Shown in pieces: positions 10,250 to 21,777 of a stretch of 64,000 nt of DNA (position 1 is the stretch's first letter; every line of letters begins with the position of its first letter). The stretch comes from Telmatactis stephensoni (taxonomy: Eukaryota; Cnidaria; Anthozoa; Actiniaria; Isophelliidae): positions 186,001 through 250,000 of the forward strand of contig JALIZF010001521.1 of assembly GCA_029948255.1 (NCBI GenBank), given 5' to 3'. The position numbers and the translations under genes were made by a program. Below the pieces are notes generated by a model that was given only the letters and a program-made list of their open reading frames with translations, was not told the origin of the DNA and searched no databases.

Positions 10250-10993
10250 GGCAACAGCAAGCTGGTATTCCCATTTTGCCCTTTCTCTCTGGTCGTCTGT
10301 AAGTTCCAGCTCCTTTGTCTCGATTTTCTCTCCAATACTTTTGAGGGTGTTTTTGATGCTTTGGCAATCGGTGCACAGTAAATTGTGTGAGTGTTGACAA
10401 ACTGATGCTAATTCTTTTTTCTCCGGATCTGATAAAGCGAAGACAGTGCAGTGGTCGGCACAACTTTCATCTGGACCCAAATGACTCTTATATTCGCCCT
10501 TTAGATACTGTTTGCCTGCAGTAAGACCTTGTCCAACCTCACGACCCCAAGACGCTCAAATGTTTCAAATGCCTCTGCCCCAGATGTCGAGGTATTATCA
10601 AGGCCCTGTAAAGACTTCTGCTTTGAGGCACTACAGACCTCCATTATCCGAAAACAAGTGCGTTCGTTCAAGGCTTCCTTGTTCTCACGCTGGCATTCAT
10701 CATGATAAAGGTGTACAATCTTTGTGGTTGTCATAGTGCGGACGAGAGCTGGAATAGGAATTGATTCCCCAGATTGAAGCTTCAATGTTCTCGTTCCAAA
10801 TGCAACATCCTGTAGAAAGGTAGATCACAAGATAAAGTCAATAAACTCATTTACCTTCTTAATATCAAGTCGGCATCGAAATATCTTGTCCTTTTCCAAC
10901 AATTCTCCTGGCCCATGATCCTTTGCATGCTTTCTTGCATTTTTTATCTGTCGCAAAGAGATCCCTGGCAAAAACTGTTGTATTTGGTGCTGG
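10250..10993 (-). pseudogene. Gene Z, middle part
   Basis: Continuation of gene Z between the two large insertions. Read on the minus strand from 10993 it encodes FLPGISLRQIKNARKHAK, then KVNEFIDFIL, an in-frame TGA at about 10822-10824, then DVAFGTRTLKLQSG, VRTMTTTKIVHLYHDEC, KQKSLQGLDN, and after a frameshift near 10545 GLTAGKQYLKGEYKSH, SCADHCTVFALSD, a Cys/His cluster (CQHSHNLLCTDC) and RAKWEYQLAVANI at the IS3EU insertion point. Motif order and content match my memory of intact family members. The next residue across the insertion lies at 2678 in the same frame. One nonsense and one frameshift mark it as a dead copy. Confidence 0.75.
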
Positions 10994-11019
10994 CACAGGG
11001 CGAAATACAAACTTTACAT
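10994..11019 (+). repeat. Left terminal inverted repeat of EnSpm element 1
   Basis: 26 bp, identical to the complement of 21752-21777, starting with the CACAG terminus usual for animal EnSpm elements. Confidence 0.9.
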
Positions 11020-11460
11020 GCTGATTAATGGTGTGTTAAGGTGTGTTTATGGACCCTTTACATACGTTTAATCAGCATGAGTAAAGCTATTAAAGGTATG
11101 TTTACATATCTTTAACATGTGGCAATTTATGATCAGTAGTGGAGGCTTTACTAGTTTCTGTTAAATGAATGTTAAAGGTCCATAAAGGTATATTTAAATG
11201 AATGAATAAATGTTGGTTAAATCAATACCAAAGGTACCTTTAATATGCTTTAATGCGATGATTGAATCTCTGTAAAGGTACCACACCTATATTTTGCTTT
11301 AATGCAGTTATCATAAATGTTCGTAAAGGTATCTTTCAACCCCCAGTAATATCCGTGTAAATGGTAGATTAAGACACCTTTACACACCTTTATAAAGCCA
11401 TTACTTTCATAGCTAATCTGATGTGTATCCTTTAATACACCTCATAGTTTTTTGCTTTTT
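11020..11460. repeat. Left subterminal repeat array of EnSpm element 1
   Basis: Dozens of copies, in both orientations, of a core like TAAAGGTA / TACCTTTA with variants (for example CTTTAATGC, AAAGGTACCTTTAATATGC). A matching array lies inside the right end. Such arrays bind the transposase in plant CACTA elements; binding here is inference. Confidence 0.75.
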
Positions 11461-11913
11461 AGCAAAAATGTACTGGCAGTTGAAACGGTTGATTACTTTA
11501 GTTTAAAAGAGTCGCATAAAAGAACAACAGCTACTAAAGTTAAAAAAAATTTATTTTGAACTATATATTTTCTTATATGATACAAGAGGCAATCAATGAG
11601 TATGATACATGAGTCATCAATAACTAATTTACAGTAAGTGACTAAGGCAATAATAACGATTATTAACTTGATCTTTTGACAAAGAGACTGTCGAGTACTG
11701 TGAGCATTCTATTATCCGGTTTTCGGGAGTGAAAACGACGAAATGAGAATACCGGAACTAAGTTCTTTTGTTCATGACGAAATGCCATATAATAAACGAT
11801 TTATTGACTTCACTTGCTCACTTGGTCTTTTTTGTACGCTGCGCTCGGTCCGTACTGTCAAGACCTCGGTCTGATGTTTCCCCGTACAGACCTCGCGCTC
11901 GGTTAATATTCTC

Positions 11914-13888
11914 TTAGTATTGGTATGCCCAATCAGGGCAGTCTTGGGGCTTTCTCCTTTGAGATGGAAATGCCCCAATCTTTCTTGGTAAAACCCTCTT
12001 TTTAACTAAAGAAGGCAAAGAAGCCATGTGGTGTTTATCGAGCGACTTCTTTGCCTTCTTTAGGTCCTGGCTTTCCCACTGCAATGGCTTCACTGTATAC
12101 GAAATTGTCCGGTAAGGAGCCTCGTCCTATACGTCGCTTTCTTCACTTGACATGTAGTCAAGTCGCAAACAATCAGCAATTTTGGCCTTTTTTTCAGGGG
12201 TCCAGTTTGACTTTCCATCAAGGCTTTTAAGTCGTCGCCCAAGTTTCTAAAAAAGAATTTTCAAGTAATTAGCTACGCTTAAATATTTATAATGCAGTCA
12301 TTCTTAGTTAAGTTACTAAGCAAACATTTTAAAAATAAGAATTGTGCCGAACTTTTACCTCTTTCTTCCTGTTTTGTCTGCGACATGATCTGACGTGTTC
12401 TTCCTGCTTGCCCGAAACCCTTCTCTTCTCGCTAGCTTTCAAGGACCGCATATAGGTCTTGAGGGCAACTATAAAGAAATCAAAAGGCTAGGTATTAGCT
12501 TATATCTAATTGGAACTAATTGGAAACATATAGAAGCAAAATTTTTAATACCGGATTTGTATCGGGCTAAAACAATTTAATTTTCCGTCTCTTGATATGT
12601 GTGGTCCAACAAACAAGGCACCGCGCGTAAGCAATCAAAAAGATGCTTTCTGAGACATAGACGTACCTTTCATTTGGACAACAGTCCATGGACACTTGTC
12701 AGCTCCACCGTAGGAGTGATATATTTCGTCTCTCGTCCTGTTAAAGAGCATGAGGTTGTGCTCTGAGTCATGGCTACATAGTGAAAAGAAAATGAAACAT
12801 ACGCATTAATCAGCAATATTTCAACTTAATCATTTTTATGATTTTATCAAGCGAAGCTTGTTGTTTCTTATTTTAAGATAAAAAAAAAATATTTGAAAAT
12901 TTACCTTTCATCTAAATGTAAGGATAAATTATCGGGATCAGTAGCAGCCATTCTTTTGAGCCGTTGACGAACATCGTTCTAAAACAAAGCAAGGGTCAAT
13001 GTAAGAACAATAATCAAATAAGAATGCAATTAACAAGCAAAGCCAATGAAACAACTTCACTTTAATATGTTTCATAAGACTCGCTTTGTTTACTTTAATC
13101 ACACACAGACTCATTTAATTAACTTAAAATGTTTGCTTTGTTTATGCTAATTCAGTATGTCTTTTACTCTACTGTCCCGTAAAGGGATGTACTGTATTAT
13201 AAATCGAATAGCACGATATACGCTGATTTTCGTTGCCGGTAAATTTGCCTTTTTTATCCGTAAAAGCTTTTCTGTTCACAGGGTAAAAAAATAAATGAAG
13301 GAAGAAGAAATCAGAGTGCCGCAAAATGATTTAGAGTGGACAACGAGGCAAGCTAGAATTTAAAGTAAACAAATGCAATTTTAGGCGGGAACTGAAAGCG
13401 CTCAACTTTACTGTCCAGTAACAGGCTGAATCAAAGTACGCGATATACGCTATTTTAGTTGCTGCATTTGCCCCTTTTTATAAGCATTTTCACCAAACAA
13501 TTAAGCAACACACGAACATCTTGAGCGAGGCAGATAAACAGGATAAATTATCTTGTGCTTCAGTTTAGGCGGGAGCGAAACACGGTTGACTTTCCGCTAC
13601 GAGTCAGTGTACGTATGTAAAAGAAAGAAAATAGAGTTCGCTACTTACACTGCACATCTTCGGCACTTTAACAGCGGCTCCTCCAGTTTGACGGACTCGT
13701 CCTCCTACAGGTCGCGAACTTACGATCCTGTCTACCTTGGAAGAAAGGTCATCCACCTTCTGGGATAAAGCTTGAAGGGCAGCCCTATCTTGAACTTTAT
13801 CTCCTTTAACTTCGTCTTGAAGGGACTTGCTTTCGTCCACTACTTTCTGTAGCAGAACGACTTAGTGATCGGATAGTGAAACATCCAT
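11914..13888 (-). pseudogene. Conserved accessory gene of EnSpm element 1
   Basis: Five exons can be traced on the minus strand: 13888-13649, 12978-12905, 12773-12667, 12468-12359 and 12246-11914, each with GT donors and AG acceptors; the phases that could be checked fit. The first exon gives a coiled-coil-like segment (LQALSQKVDDLSSKVDR). The last exons give LGRRLKSLDGKSNWTPEKK, then DYMSSEESD and VKPLQWESQDLKKA, ending DWAYQY. I remember this C-terminal pattern (YMSSEESD, PLPW-type, a CPxW-like end) from repeated cnidarian proteins of unknown function. A TAA nine codons after the first ATG and a TAG after YMSSEESDV suggest decay. Position next to Tnp2 inside CACTA ends suggests the second element protein, perhaps equivalent to the DNA-binding TnpA of plants; that role is inference. 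Confidence 0.65.
13164..13590. repeat. Diverged ~240-bp tandem duplication
   Basis: Segments around 13164-13404 and 13405-13590 share the same order of motifs: TACTGTCC, CGATATACGCT, TTTGCC, GAGGCA, then TTTAGGCGGGA. They are diverged copies of one unit lying in the first intron of the accessory gene. Confidence 0.5.
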
Positions 13889-14436
13889 GATACTCAGTTT
13901 GATATACACTACTAGCTAATATTAAACGATACCAGTGACAGCGGAAACAGTCAGGCAGGACTAAATAGAGAGCCTGAGTGAGTTGGTTTCATGACATCAA
14001 TTCAATTCATATTTTGGTGGGAAAACTGATGATTGGCTCGTCATACTATCAAAAACAAATATGAATTTGTGAGGAGTAGTGAGTTTCAAAATCACGACAC
14101 AAACATAATCATTTGAAATGTCTTGGGGTTGCTGGAATCACGGCTTCTTTTTCTTCAGGCTACGTAATGTTGACAACTCTTCGTAAATTATTATAAATTG
14201 CCGAACTGTCTCACTTTGAGAGCAAATGAAATGGCTTTTTAGCTCTTATGGGGGGAGGGGTCAGGAAAGGGTAAGATATGCGTGCGCAGCCATCCATGCG
14301 ATCGATTCTTGATCTTGTTCATAATTTGCATCTTGTTGGAAGGAAAGAAGGCAAACTAAGTTTTATCTAGACTCAGAATTTCGATTTTATTTGGTCATTT
14401 TGTGGGTGGAAATATCGTGTTGCAAAACTGGTTGAA

Positions 14437-17400
14437 ATGGCGCATTTTAGCCAGGTATTTCACAAGGCGAGTGACTCACTTGCCACAAGTGGAGTGCAAC
14501 ACGAGCAGGGATTTGATTCACTGCCACCGAGGAATGCCAAACAAAGACGACTTTCCCGCGCAAATACAAGCGATGAAATAAGAGCCAGAAGACGAAAAAG
14601 AAAGCAAAGAAAGCGTAAAGAAGATAGAATATTATCCAAGAAGGAAAGGAAACAGTTAAAGGCAGAAAAGATTGAGGTGAAAAGGAGAAAGATTGAAGAG
14701 TTCATAGAGCAAAAGTCAACATACGCCATTGAGCAGCGCAAGAGAGCGATTTATTTTTGGAAGAAATGGCACCAGCAGCGAAAATCAGATGATAGTGAAT
14801 ACACGTGAGTTTATGTACTACATTTGCACAGAGAATTTATGACGATAATATTAATATTTTGCTGTTTGGATTTGTTTAAGAGATAGTGATGTAAATCAAT
14901 TACATGATCGAGTTACATGTGGCTGGTAGTTTTCTTGTTAAATTGATCCTGAATATAGCTTAGACTAATGATTAATTGAGATTAATTCAGTGAATTAGTA
15001 TTTGTTACTAGAAAGAAAAAGAAGGAAAGTTAATTGATTAATTGAAGTTTTGATCTGATTATCACTTAAGTTTTAAAATGAAGCTTAATTTATCCTTTCA
15101 GACAAATACGTCAAATTGAAAGAATAAACATCAAAAGTTTATCACAAGAACTCAATCTTGGCGAGGGACGATTTGGAGAATGTAAGAAGAAGCTCTACAG
15201 AGGGAACATTGTTGCAGTGAAATACTTCAAAGAATCTGTTACCCCTCAAATGGTTAAAAAAGAGGCCAAACTCATCAATTCTTTTGATCACCCAGGTATG
15301 CATTAAAATTAAATAAAGCTTTGTTTTGCAAACTAGGCATACATTTAGAAGACTTCATCTACAAGCACTCAGTGTAGCCGGTATGTCAAGCTTGGAAAAA
15401 TGGAAATGGAAGGAGAGGGAGAAGGGAAAAGGAAAAAATATAAGCCTTTAATCCAATTTTGAGAACGTGCATTGATATATATGTTATATGTAGTAATCTA
15501 ACTAAACACACTGCTGTCATGTTCAGAGCATCAAGCCTAGACTGAAATGAATGCTGGTTTTATGCCAGTAATGTATTAAAAACACACTTCTTTCTATTGA
15601 ACTAATTTCAAAATGTGAGCATTTTCAAGTCCTTGTTAATTTGCCACATTGATTTCTATTTATTTGAACTGTGACAATGTTGTCTGAAACTAGTGTATAC
15701 ATATAGGTTATTGGTCGACTAACCAGCTAATACAGCTGTGTATTTTTACGAGTCACGCTGTATTTTGGCGAGCCTTTAGGCAAGCCAAAATGCAAGTGAC
15801 AAGTGACTTTTTTTTTGCGCTCGCTTTGCACCGGGAAGCCATTCAAATGTTATTAACCTAATACGGTCTCATATTTTTTTGCGTTCTTGTGCACACTATG
15901 TGCATTCTTTTGAGAATTGTTTAATAAATTAGAATTATAATTTGGATTATACATGTAGAATTATATATTGTATACAGTGTATACAATCATTGTATATTTG
16001 GTTAACAAGGGTCAAAAGCTCTCTAAGAAAGATAGTAATTTACCTATACTTATAAATGACAATTTATTAATTCACAACTCCTGCTAAATATCAAATATGT
16101 CACTTAGAAATATTCTTATTATGAAAAAATGAATAGCATCCTCAACATATATGATCATTTTTATCACTGTACAATAACAAGCTAGCAAATTAAGGATATA
16201 TATATATTTATTATACAATTCTCAAAAGAACGCACATAATATGCACAAGAATGCAAAAAACATAAGACCATATTAGGTTAGTAACATTTGAATAGCTTCC
16301 TGGTGCAAAGCTTGGAGCTAATCAAAGTCAAAAGTAGCAATAAAAATGACATCATTTGTATTGATTTTTGCAGAATTGTATAATAAGTATGTTATTGGTT
16401 GATTAACCAGGGAATACAGCTGTGAATTTTTACTTGTCGCTTGCATTTTGGCTTGCCTAAGTAGCTTGTGACAAAAAGAGTCTAAAACCCCAAATTGAAA
16501 TGTGGCAATAATTTAAATAACTATTGTTTTGGTCTGACTTGCCTCTCACTTATGTTCAAAACACTTTTATTTTTCTGTGTGAATACAAGGCTGGTCAGAC
16601 CAGAACAGTAGTAATTTGTTATTCAATGTAATCAAGCCCAAGGGGGGAGGGTACTCAACCCCCTTTTGGATAGGGTGTGCTGCCAGATGTCTAGAAACCT
16701 GACCCTGTTTAAGACAATTATTGAAAGTGAATAAATTGTATCCTCTTCAAGACAAGAAAATAATCAACCCTCCGATCCATTGCATATGATTAGACAAAAA
16801 ACAGCTGAGGCACTTTTTTTTAATTTTGAATATAGTACCCTATCTAAGACACAGAAAGATGATATGGCTTGGGATCTCATCAAAACTATAGATCCTGTTT
16901 AAGACAATATTTTTGGTAAAATGTATACCCTGTTCAAGACAGCAGGGCCAAAAACCATACCATTTCCAGTGGCACATACCCATATAGCAAATGTATGGGA
17001 GTATCCCCCCCCCAGGGATATCAAGTCTAAAATTGAAAGTCAGTCTAATATTACTGTTAGGCCTAGTTCAAACGTTGCATCTCATATGTGTCGAATGCGT
17101 TGCAAATGAGATGATAATGATAGAAACAAAAGATTTGTCTAATTTGCATTGAATTCAGCACATGTGAGATTCGACGTTTGAACTAGCTGCCTTAGCTTGT
17201 TGAGATGTCTTTCAAGTATAGTATGTTTATTTCACTGTCCTTTTTTCCAGGACTGCCATTTGTATATGGTATATCTACTACTGAGAAACCATATGCTATG
17301 ATCATAGAATTCTATGGCATTGATGGTAAAAATATCACATTAGCCAAAGGTGCAAGGACCAATCTACTTAAGGACCAAAAGAATTGGGCTGAAAGTCTTT

Positions 17401-17810
17401 GGCATTGTGCTCAAGCAATTGCCTACCTACATGAGAGACAATATATACACTGTGATATCAAAGGTGACAATATAGTATTTCATGCCAAAGGGAATAAATA
17501 TATTCCTATCTTGATAGACTTTGGTAAAATGAAAAAGATAAATTCCACTAGGAAATACACCTTGTCTTTAAAAGAACAAGAAACTTACAGGTCTAAACAT
17601 AAACATGTTGCACCAGAGGTCGTAAGAGGAACTCACGCCCACTCCACAGCTAGTGACATATATGCTTTTGGGCTTGTGTTATCACTCATATGCCATTACA
17701 ATAAGTATGAGGACATGAGACTTATTGCTGTTCAGTGTATTCACGGAACCCCACATAAAAGGCCAGGAATTGAAAATATTATTTCTAAGCTTTTCATAAT
17801 TTTTGGTTAA
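14437..17810 (+). CDS. Protein kinase carried by EnSpm element 1
   Basis: A complete three-exon kinase gene inside the CACTA element. Exons 14437-14804, 15102-15295 and 17251-17810 join in phase and give 373 residues. Residues 1-120 form a very basic leader (RARRRKRKQRKRKE, then a helical Lys/Arg/Glu stretch), possibly nuclear targeting. The kinase domain follows: glycine loop GEGRFGE (143-149), VAVK with Lys163, helix-C Glu in KKEAKLI, catalytic loop HCDIKGDN with Asp256, DFG at 277-279, APE at 308-310 and SDIYAFG. Every residue needed for phosphotransfer is present and there is no stop or frameshift. The loop sequence HCDIKGDN suggests a Ser/Thr or TKL-type kinase; the substrate is unknown. 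It is transcribed opposite to the transposase. The second intron holds a large inverted-repeat element (15709-16480). Confidence 0.88.
15709..16480. repeat. Composite inverted-repeat element in kinase intron
   Basis: Inverted arms at about 15826-15935 and 16208-16318 share GAAGCCATTCAAATGTTA..., ...TGCGTTCTTGTGCA and TTTTGAGAATTG with their complements. In addition a direct repeat (GTTATTGGT, AACCAG, AATACAGCTGTG, TTTTTAC) occurs at 15709 and 16391, outside the arms. It may be a non-autonomous element flanked by duplicated sequence or two overlapping insertions. Confidence 0.55.
17063..17186. repeat. Short MITE-like inverted repeat
   Basis: Ends CTAGTTCAAACGT and ACGTTTGAACTAG frame 124 bp, with CATCTCATATG near the left end matched by CATGTGAGAT near the right. 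It lies just upstream of the last kinase exon. Confidence 0.6.
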
Positions 17811-17828
17811 AAAAGTTCAAATCTTTAA

Positions 17829-17863
17829 ACAAGAAAGAAAGAAAAAGAAAGAAAGAAAGAATT
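17829..17863 (+). repeat. (AAAG)n microsatellite
   Basis: Run of AAAG/AAAAG units shortly downstream of the kinase stop codon. Confidence 0.8.
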
Positions 17864-17989
17864 AGAAAAAGGAATCAATTGCTAAACATATTTAGATCTA
17901 TTAGACTTGTTTTTGATCAACTGGCAATTTTATGTTAGGTAGTCATTTTTACAGTCATTATTAACACAAATTATTCAAGGAATTGATAA

Positions 17990-20900
17990 TCAGCAGAAAT
18001 GCTTAATTAAAGAGCTGATAACATATCTTTGTCTACCACTGTCATTTAGCACTGTAGCATGGCAACATTTAGATGATATTTTCTGTACAGGAATAAATCT
18101 TGATGGTCCTCCAGGAAAAGGGACGTCTTTGCATGCAACCATAAGGGGGTTAAAACTGGCATAAATTGTATCATTGCATGACGGGTACCAGGTTACACAG
18201 GCAAAAATGTGTTGACTATAATTTCCATCTAGAACCAGTGAATGTGCAAAAAAATAGTCAACAGTTCCAAATGTTACATTTGATGTACTGGGGTCAATGC
18301 TGCCATCATAACATGGCCATGCTGTTGATCTACTGCTTCTGTGGGCCATCTTTGAACCAAAGTCAAGACCATAAATGTTCATTGTGCCATACTTATTGAT
18401 GCATCTACTTAGATGCTCTAGTGAAATGCTTTTGCTGGGAAACATTAGTTTATATACTTGTAATAGAATACCTGTATCTTCATCATCTAGTAACACTTGC
18501 CTATAGCTTGAGGGCATAACTGCAGAAGTGTTGAACCAGTTAATATCACATAGTGGTAGAGATTCCATCTCATAGTACTGTAGTCGATCTAAAAAGGATT
18601 TGCTAGTATCACAAGGGTTTTGGTCTTTGGTAGAGTCATGAATTGATTCCGTTATGTCACTAAACAAGGGTTGGAAGTCTTCAGGCAAAGAAACGCTTTC
18701 AAGAAATTTTGATGTGCAGAGCTTCCTCATTAACTGTAGTTCTATAGAGATGTTATTTGTAGCAATACTTCCCACAATGCCATTATAACGTTCGAAGCTA
18801 AAACACCAGAAACTTTGTATTGGCCCATAGTCCTCAATAACGTCTTTCAAGTGACAATGCAGATGCATGTTAGGAGTGATGGCTTTGTTTCCATATAATG
18901 ACTGAAATTCTTTACAGAACTTTAACAGTAAGCCATCTGCTTTTAATACATCCGCGTTTGAAACAATAGGCTTACAGATATACCTGCATGCTAAAGTGAA
19001 AGTTTGCCAGCACCTTAAATGTTCAATTCCAAGTATGCCTTTCAAAGCAAACAGGGAATACAATGTTGTCCAGTTTTTCCATTGTTCAGCAGTGTATGTG
19101 CCATAATTTGCAGAAATATTTTTTGGCAGTCTTCCAAGGTGGGGCGGTACATCCAGTTCTTCTATTCTACAGTCAATTTTTTTCAATTGTTGGTTGCTAA
19201 GAATACCTTCATTGATCCACAATTTGAAGACATACTTGGCTGTACCCAGGAATAAATTATGCATAGGATCTATGGCACAAAATCTTATGGCATCAAAGTA
19301 TTCAAGGTCAAGTAAGGATGAATAAAATGCTATGCCATACTTTTTCGAAAGTTCCTGAGCCTTCACTCTTGTTTTGCAATTTTTTATTTTTTTTCGCATA
19401 TTTTCTGTGATCTCTGTTCGTTCGACTTTGCCATTTGCTGCGTTCAAACCCAGAATAATCTCGCTTCTCTCCAAAATTACCAGGAAATTTTTTTAAGCAT
19501 CGAGAACAACCTAATTCTCCACTATGTCCTTTAAAGCCACAAAGTTTTCTTGCCGCAGGGATATCTGACGATGTGCAGAGAATGGCCGCTCGAAACTTGA
19601 GGGGAATTCTTGTTATGCTGTTCTTGATATAAATTCCCGACCATAAGGCATTGAGCTCACTTATGGCAGGCTTCAAAAATTCATTCAGTGTTTTTGGCTC
19701 GTGTTTCATTGATGGAATTATTCCTACCACTATGACATTTCCCCACTTGAATCGTTCTGATCGGGGTAGATTTAAAAGAACAAGATATAGTATACCGACA
19801 GAATAATCTTTTCTTCTTTTCATGGGTTGAAAAAAATCAAAATTCAGCATGAAGCCATAATTCCTAGGGGCATCCAGAAAGGCCTTTCCATCAAAGGTTT
19901 TAAAGTCTTTCCAAAGCTTACCGTCATAAATATCTGTCATGAAGGAGCCACTGTGGTCTCTTTGTCTCCAGTCTTCACACCTCTCTGGAAGAGGTTTTTT
20001 CTGGACAAGATTTTCAAGGGGGTTTATGACACCATTATAGCAATAGTAATGGATTGGATAGAATTTAACGGTCTTATTCTTGAGGGTAACTTTCTTGACA
20101 AGGGGACTGTTACATTCATGGGGTCTTCCTCTTTTATATGATATGTTAGTGCAATGCCTTCCAACAAGACGACCATTTACATTAGCCAAGCATTCATCGT
20201 ACTTATAGCATTTTGTGCATTTGGGACAAACAACAAACTTTGTAAAATTGTCTCTGTCTAAGTTCAGATACTGTCTTACCATGTACAGGGAACAAGGAAA
20301 TGCAGCGATTAAATCTGTCAGGATTTCGTTGGAAATGTGGACATTGAGGGCTTTTAAAAACTGAAGAAAAAATCTCAACAGCCAAGTTAAACCGTTATCG
20401 CTGAGATGACAGTAGCTTTGCCAGATAAGCAGGAAATACAGGGTCCAGTGTAACAGAGATTGTACCACTTGAAACCTCTTTTTAGGCTTTGGTTCTGGTA
20501 AAGGGTCTGGAGTCTCAATATCTTCATTAATTATCGCTTCAGGGACATCATCCCAAAATTCATGTTAGAATGTTAGAATCACTTGATTCGTATTCTTCTT
20601 TTTCGTTGTTTTCTATAGTGTCATCAATATCACTATCATAGACTCCACTTTCAACCTGCAAGAAATAAGTTTCATATTTATATCTAATTCAGAATCAATT
20701 GCACTTGTATACTGCGATAAACTTTATATATACTGTGTTAGACATTTAGCAACTGACTTGACTTAATATTTTGAATGTATATACAATGAACAGCTGTTAT
20801 AAACATACTTACAAACATCTCGGAATTAACTTCATAATCATGTTGGTCGCCGTCTTGTAACGATATTGCAGCGCCAAGAGAATCAGTTTCAGAGTCAGAT

Positions 20901-21043
20901 GATGAGGTGTCTTCTATAACTGAACGGTGCGTTATACCAACAGCTTGTCTCGAGAATAAATTCATGTGTCGTCTGTATGTGGACTCGGAAACATTCTCGT
21001 TACAGTGCGAACAATATATATACCCAGGCGGAAGATTATCCAT
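17990..21043 (-). pseudogene. Tnp2-type transposase of EnSpm element 1
   Basis: This is the transposase that would cut and join the CACTA ends. Exon 1 (21043-20813) starts MDNLPPGYIYCSHC, a Cys/His finger, and ends with a good GTAAGT donor. Exon 2 runs 20655-17990. It shows a Cys-rich segment (CPKCTKCYKYDEC), LGCSRCLKKFPGNF and the family hallmark IDPMHNLFLGTAKYVFK, followed by a long C-terminal region (HLHCHLKDVIEDYGPIQSFW). Two lesions are visible: an in-frame stop near 20565, beside a short tandem duplication of CTAACATT, and a frameshift between about 19390 and 19340, after which the frame is open for nearly 490 codons to the stop at 17990. The protein is therefore broken in this copy although both parts are well preserved. 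It is divergent to nothing else in the element and points toward the kinase 3' end. Confidence 0.82.
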
Positions 21044-21369
21044 AGCAATTCGTGAAATCAGAAAGTAGTTAAAAGTAAAGCAGCACATAAAATGTAGAAC
21101 GTATCTGGACAACAAGAACCGATAAACAATTGAGTATGATCTGGTAAGGACGCTAAAATGTTTGTTTGTAACATAGCAACGATATGTTACCAACAGCAAC
21201 GTGATGCTAAAATGACAGCTAGGAAGCCGGCGTATGAAACCAGTAGAAAGCTAGTTCAAAAAACCTGTAAGACTTCAAACTACAACTTAATTTAGTTACA
21301 TTTATATAATTTAATAAATGATTTTGAAAACCTAGCCTAGTATGTAATTGTAATTGCTTTCGCAATTCA

Positions 21370-21751
21370 GATTATACAAGGTCTCTTTAAAATCTTGTTA
21401 AAGATGTGTAAAGGTAACTTTAGGTTTGTATAATACATTGCGTAAAGGCTTGTTTTGGTACACTGGGGACCGTTTCGGAGTATACCATAACAAACCTTTA
21501 CACAATGTGCTATACAAACCTAAAGGTACCTTTACACATCTTTAATACAACAGTAAATGAGATTTTTTCCTTCTATACCTTTACTTCCCTTTAATAATAT
21601 TTATTAGGTGTGATTAAATGTTGGATACATTTAATCTGCCTTTGCGATGTTGATAAAGGAGAGTAATGCCGAGTTTGATTTAATCATGTTTAAATTATGG
21701 CTTAAAGGGACGCAAGATACCTTTAGCACATTTAATGCACTGATTAAAGGT
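21370..21751. repeat. Right subterminal repeat array of EnSpm element 1
   Basis: Mirror of 11020-11460: repeated TAAAGGTA / ACCTTTA / TTTAAT units in both orientations, including the palindrome-like pair CACAATGTGC and AAACCTTTACACAATG near 21490. Confidence 0.75.
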
Positions 21752-21777
21752 ATGTAAAGTTTGTATTTCGCCCTGTG
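21752..21777 (-). repeat. Right terminal inverted repeat of EnSpm element 1
   Basis: 26 bp, perfect complement of 10994-11019, ending CGCCCTGTG. Confidence 0.9.

Larger units (their letters stand above)
10994..21777. mobile_element. EnSpm/CACTA transposon with protein kinase cargo
   Basis: A 10.8-kb element with perfect 26-bp inverted ends beginning CACAGGGCGAAATACAAAC. Long arrays of short subterminal repeats follow inside each end. It encodes a Tnp2-type transposase (17990-21043, -), a conserved accessory gene (11914-13888, -) and a serine/threonine- or TKL-like protein kinase (14437-17810, +). CAC termini, subterminal repeats and Tnp2 are the defining features of EnSpm/CACTA. I see no clean 2-3 bp target duplication (TGG on the left, CAT on the right), so the flanks may have mutated. 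The flanking coding sequence of gene Z resumes on both sides, which independently fixes the boundaries to within a few bases. Confidence 0.88.

Noticed and set aside
17045..17190. Extra kinase exon before 17251
   Set aside because: The stretch is a MITE-like inverted repeat; the acceptor at 17250 joins the previous exon in phase and continues the kinase domain correctly.
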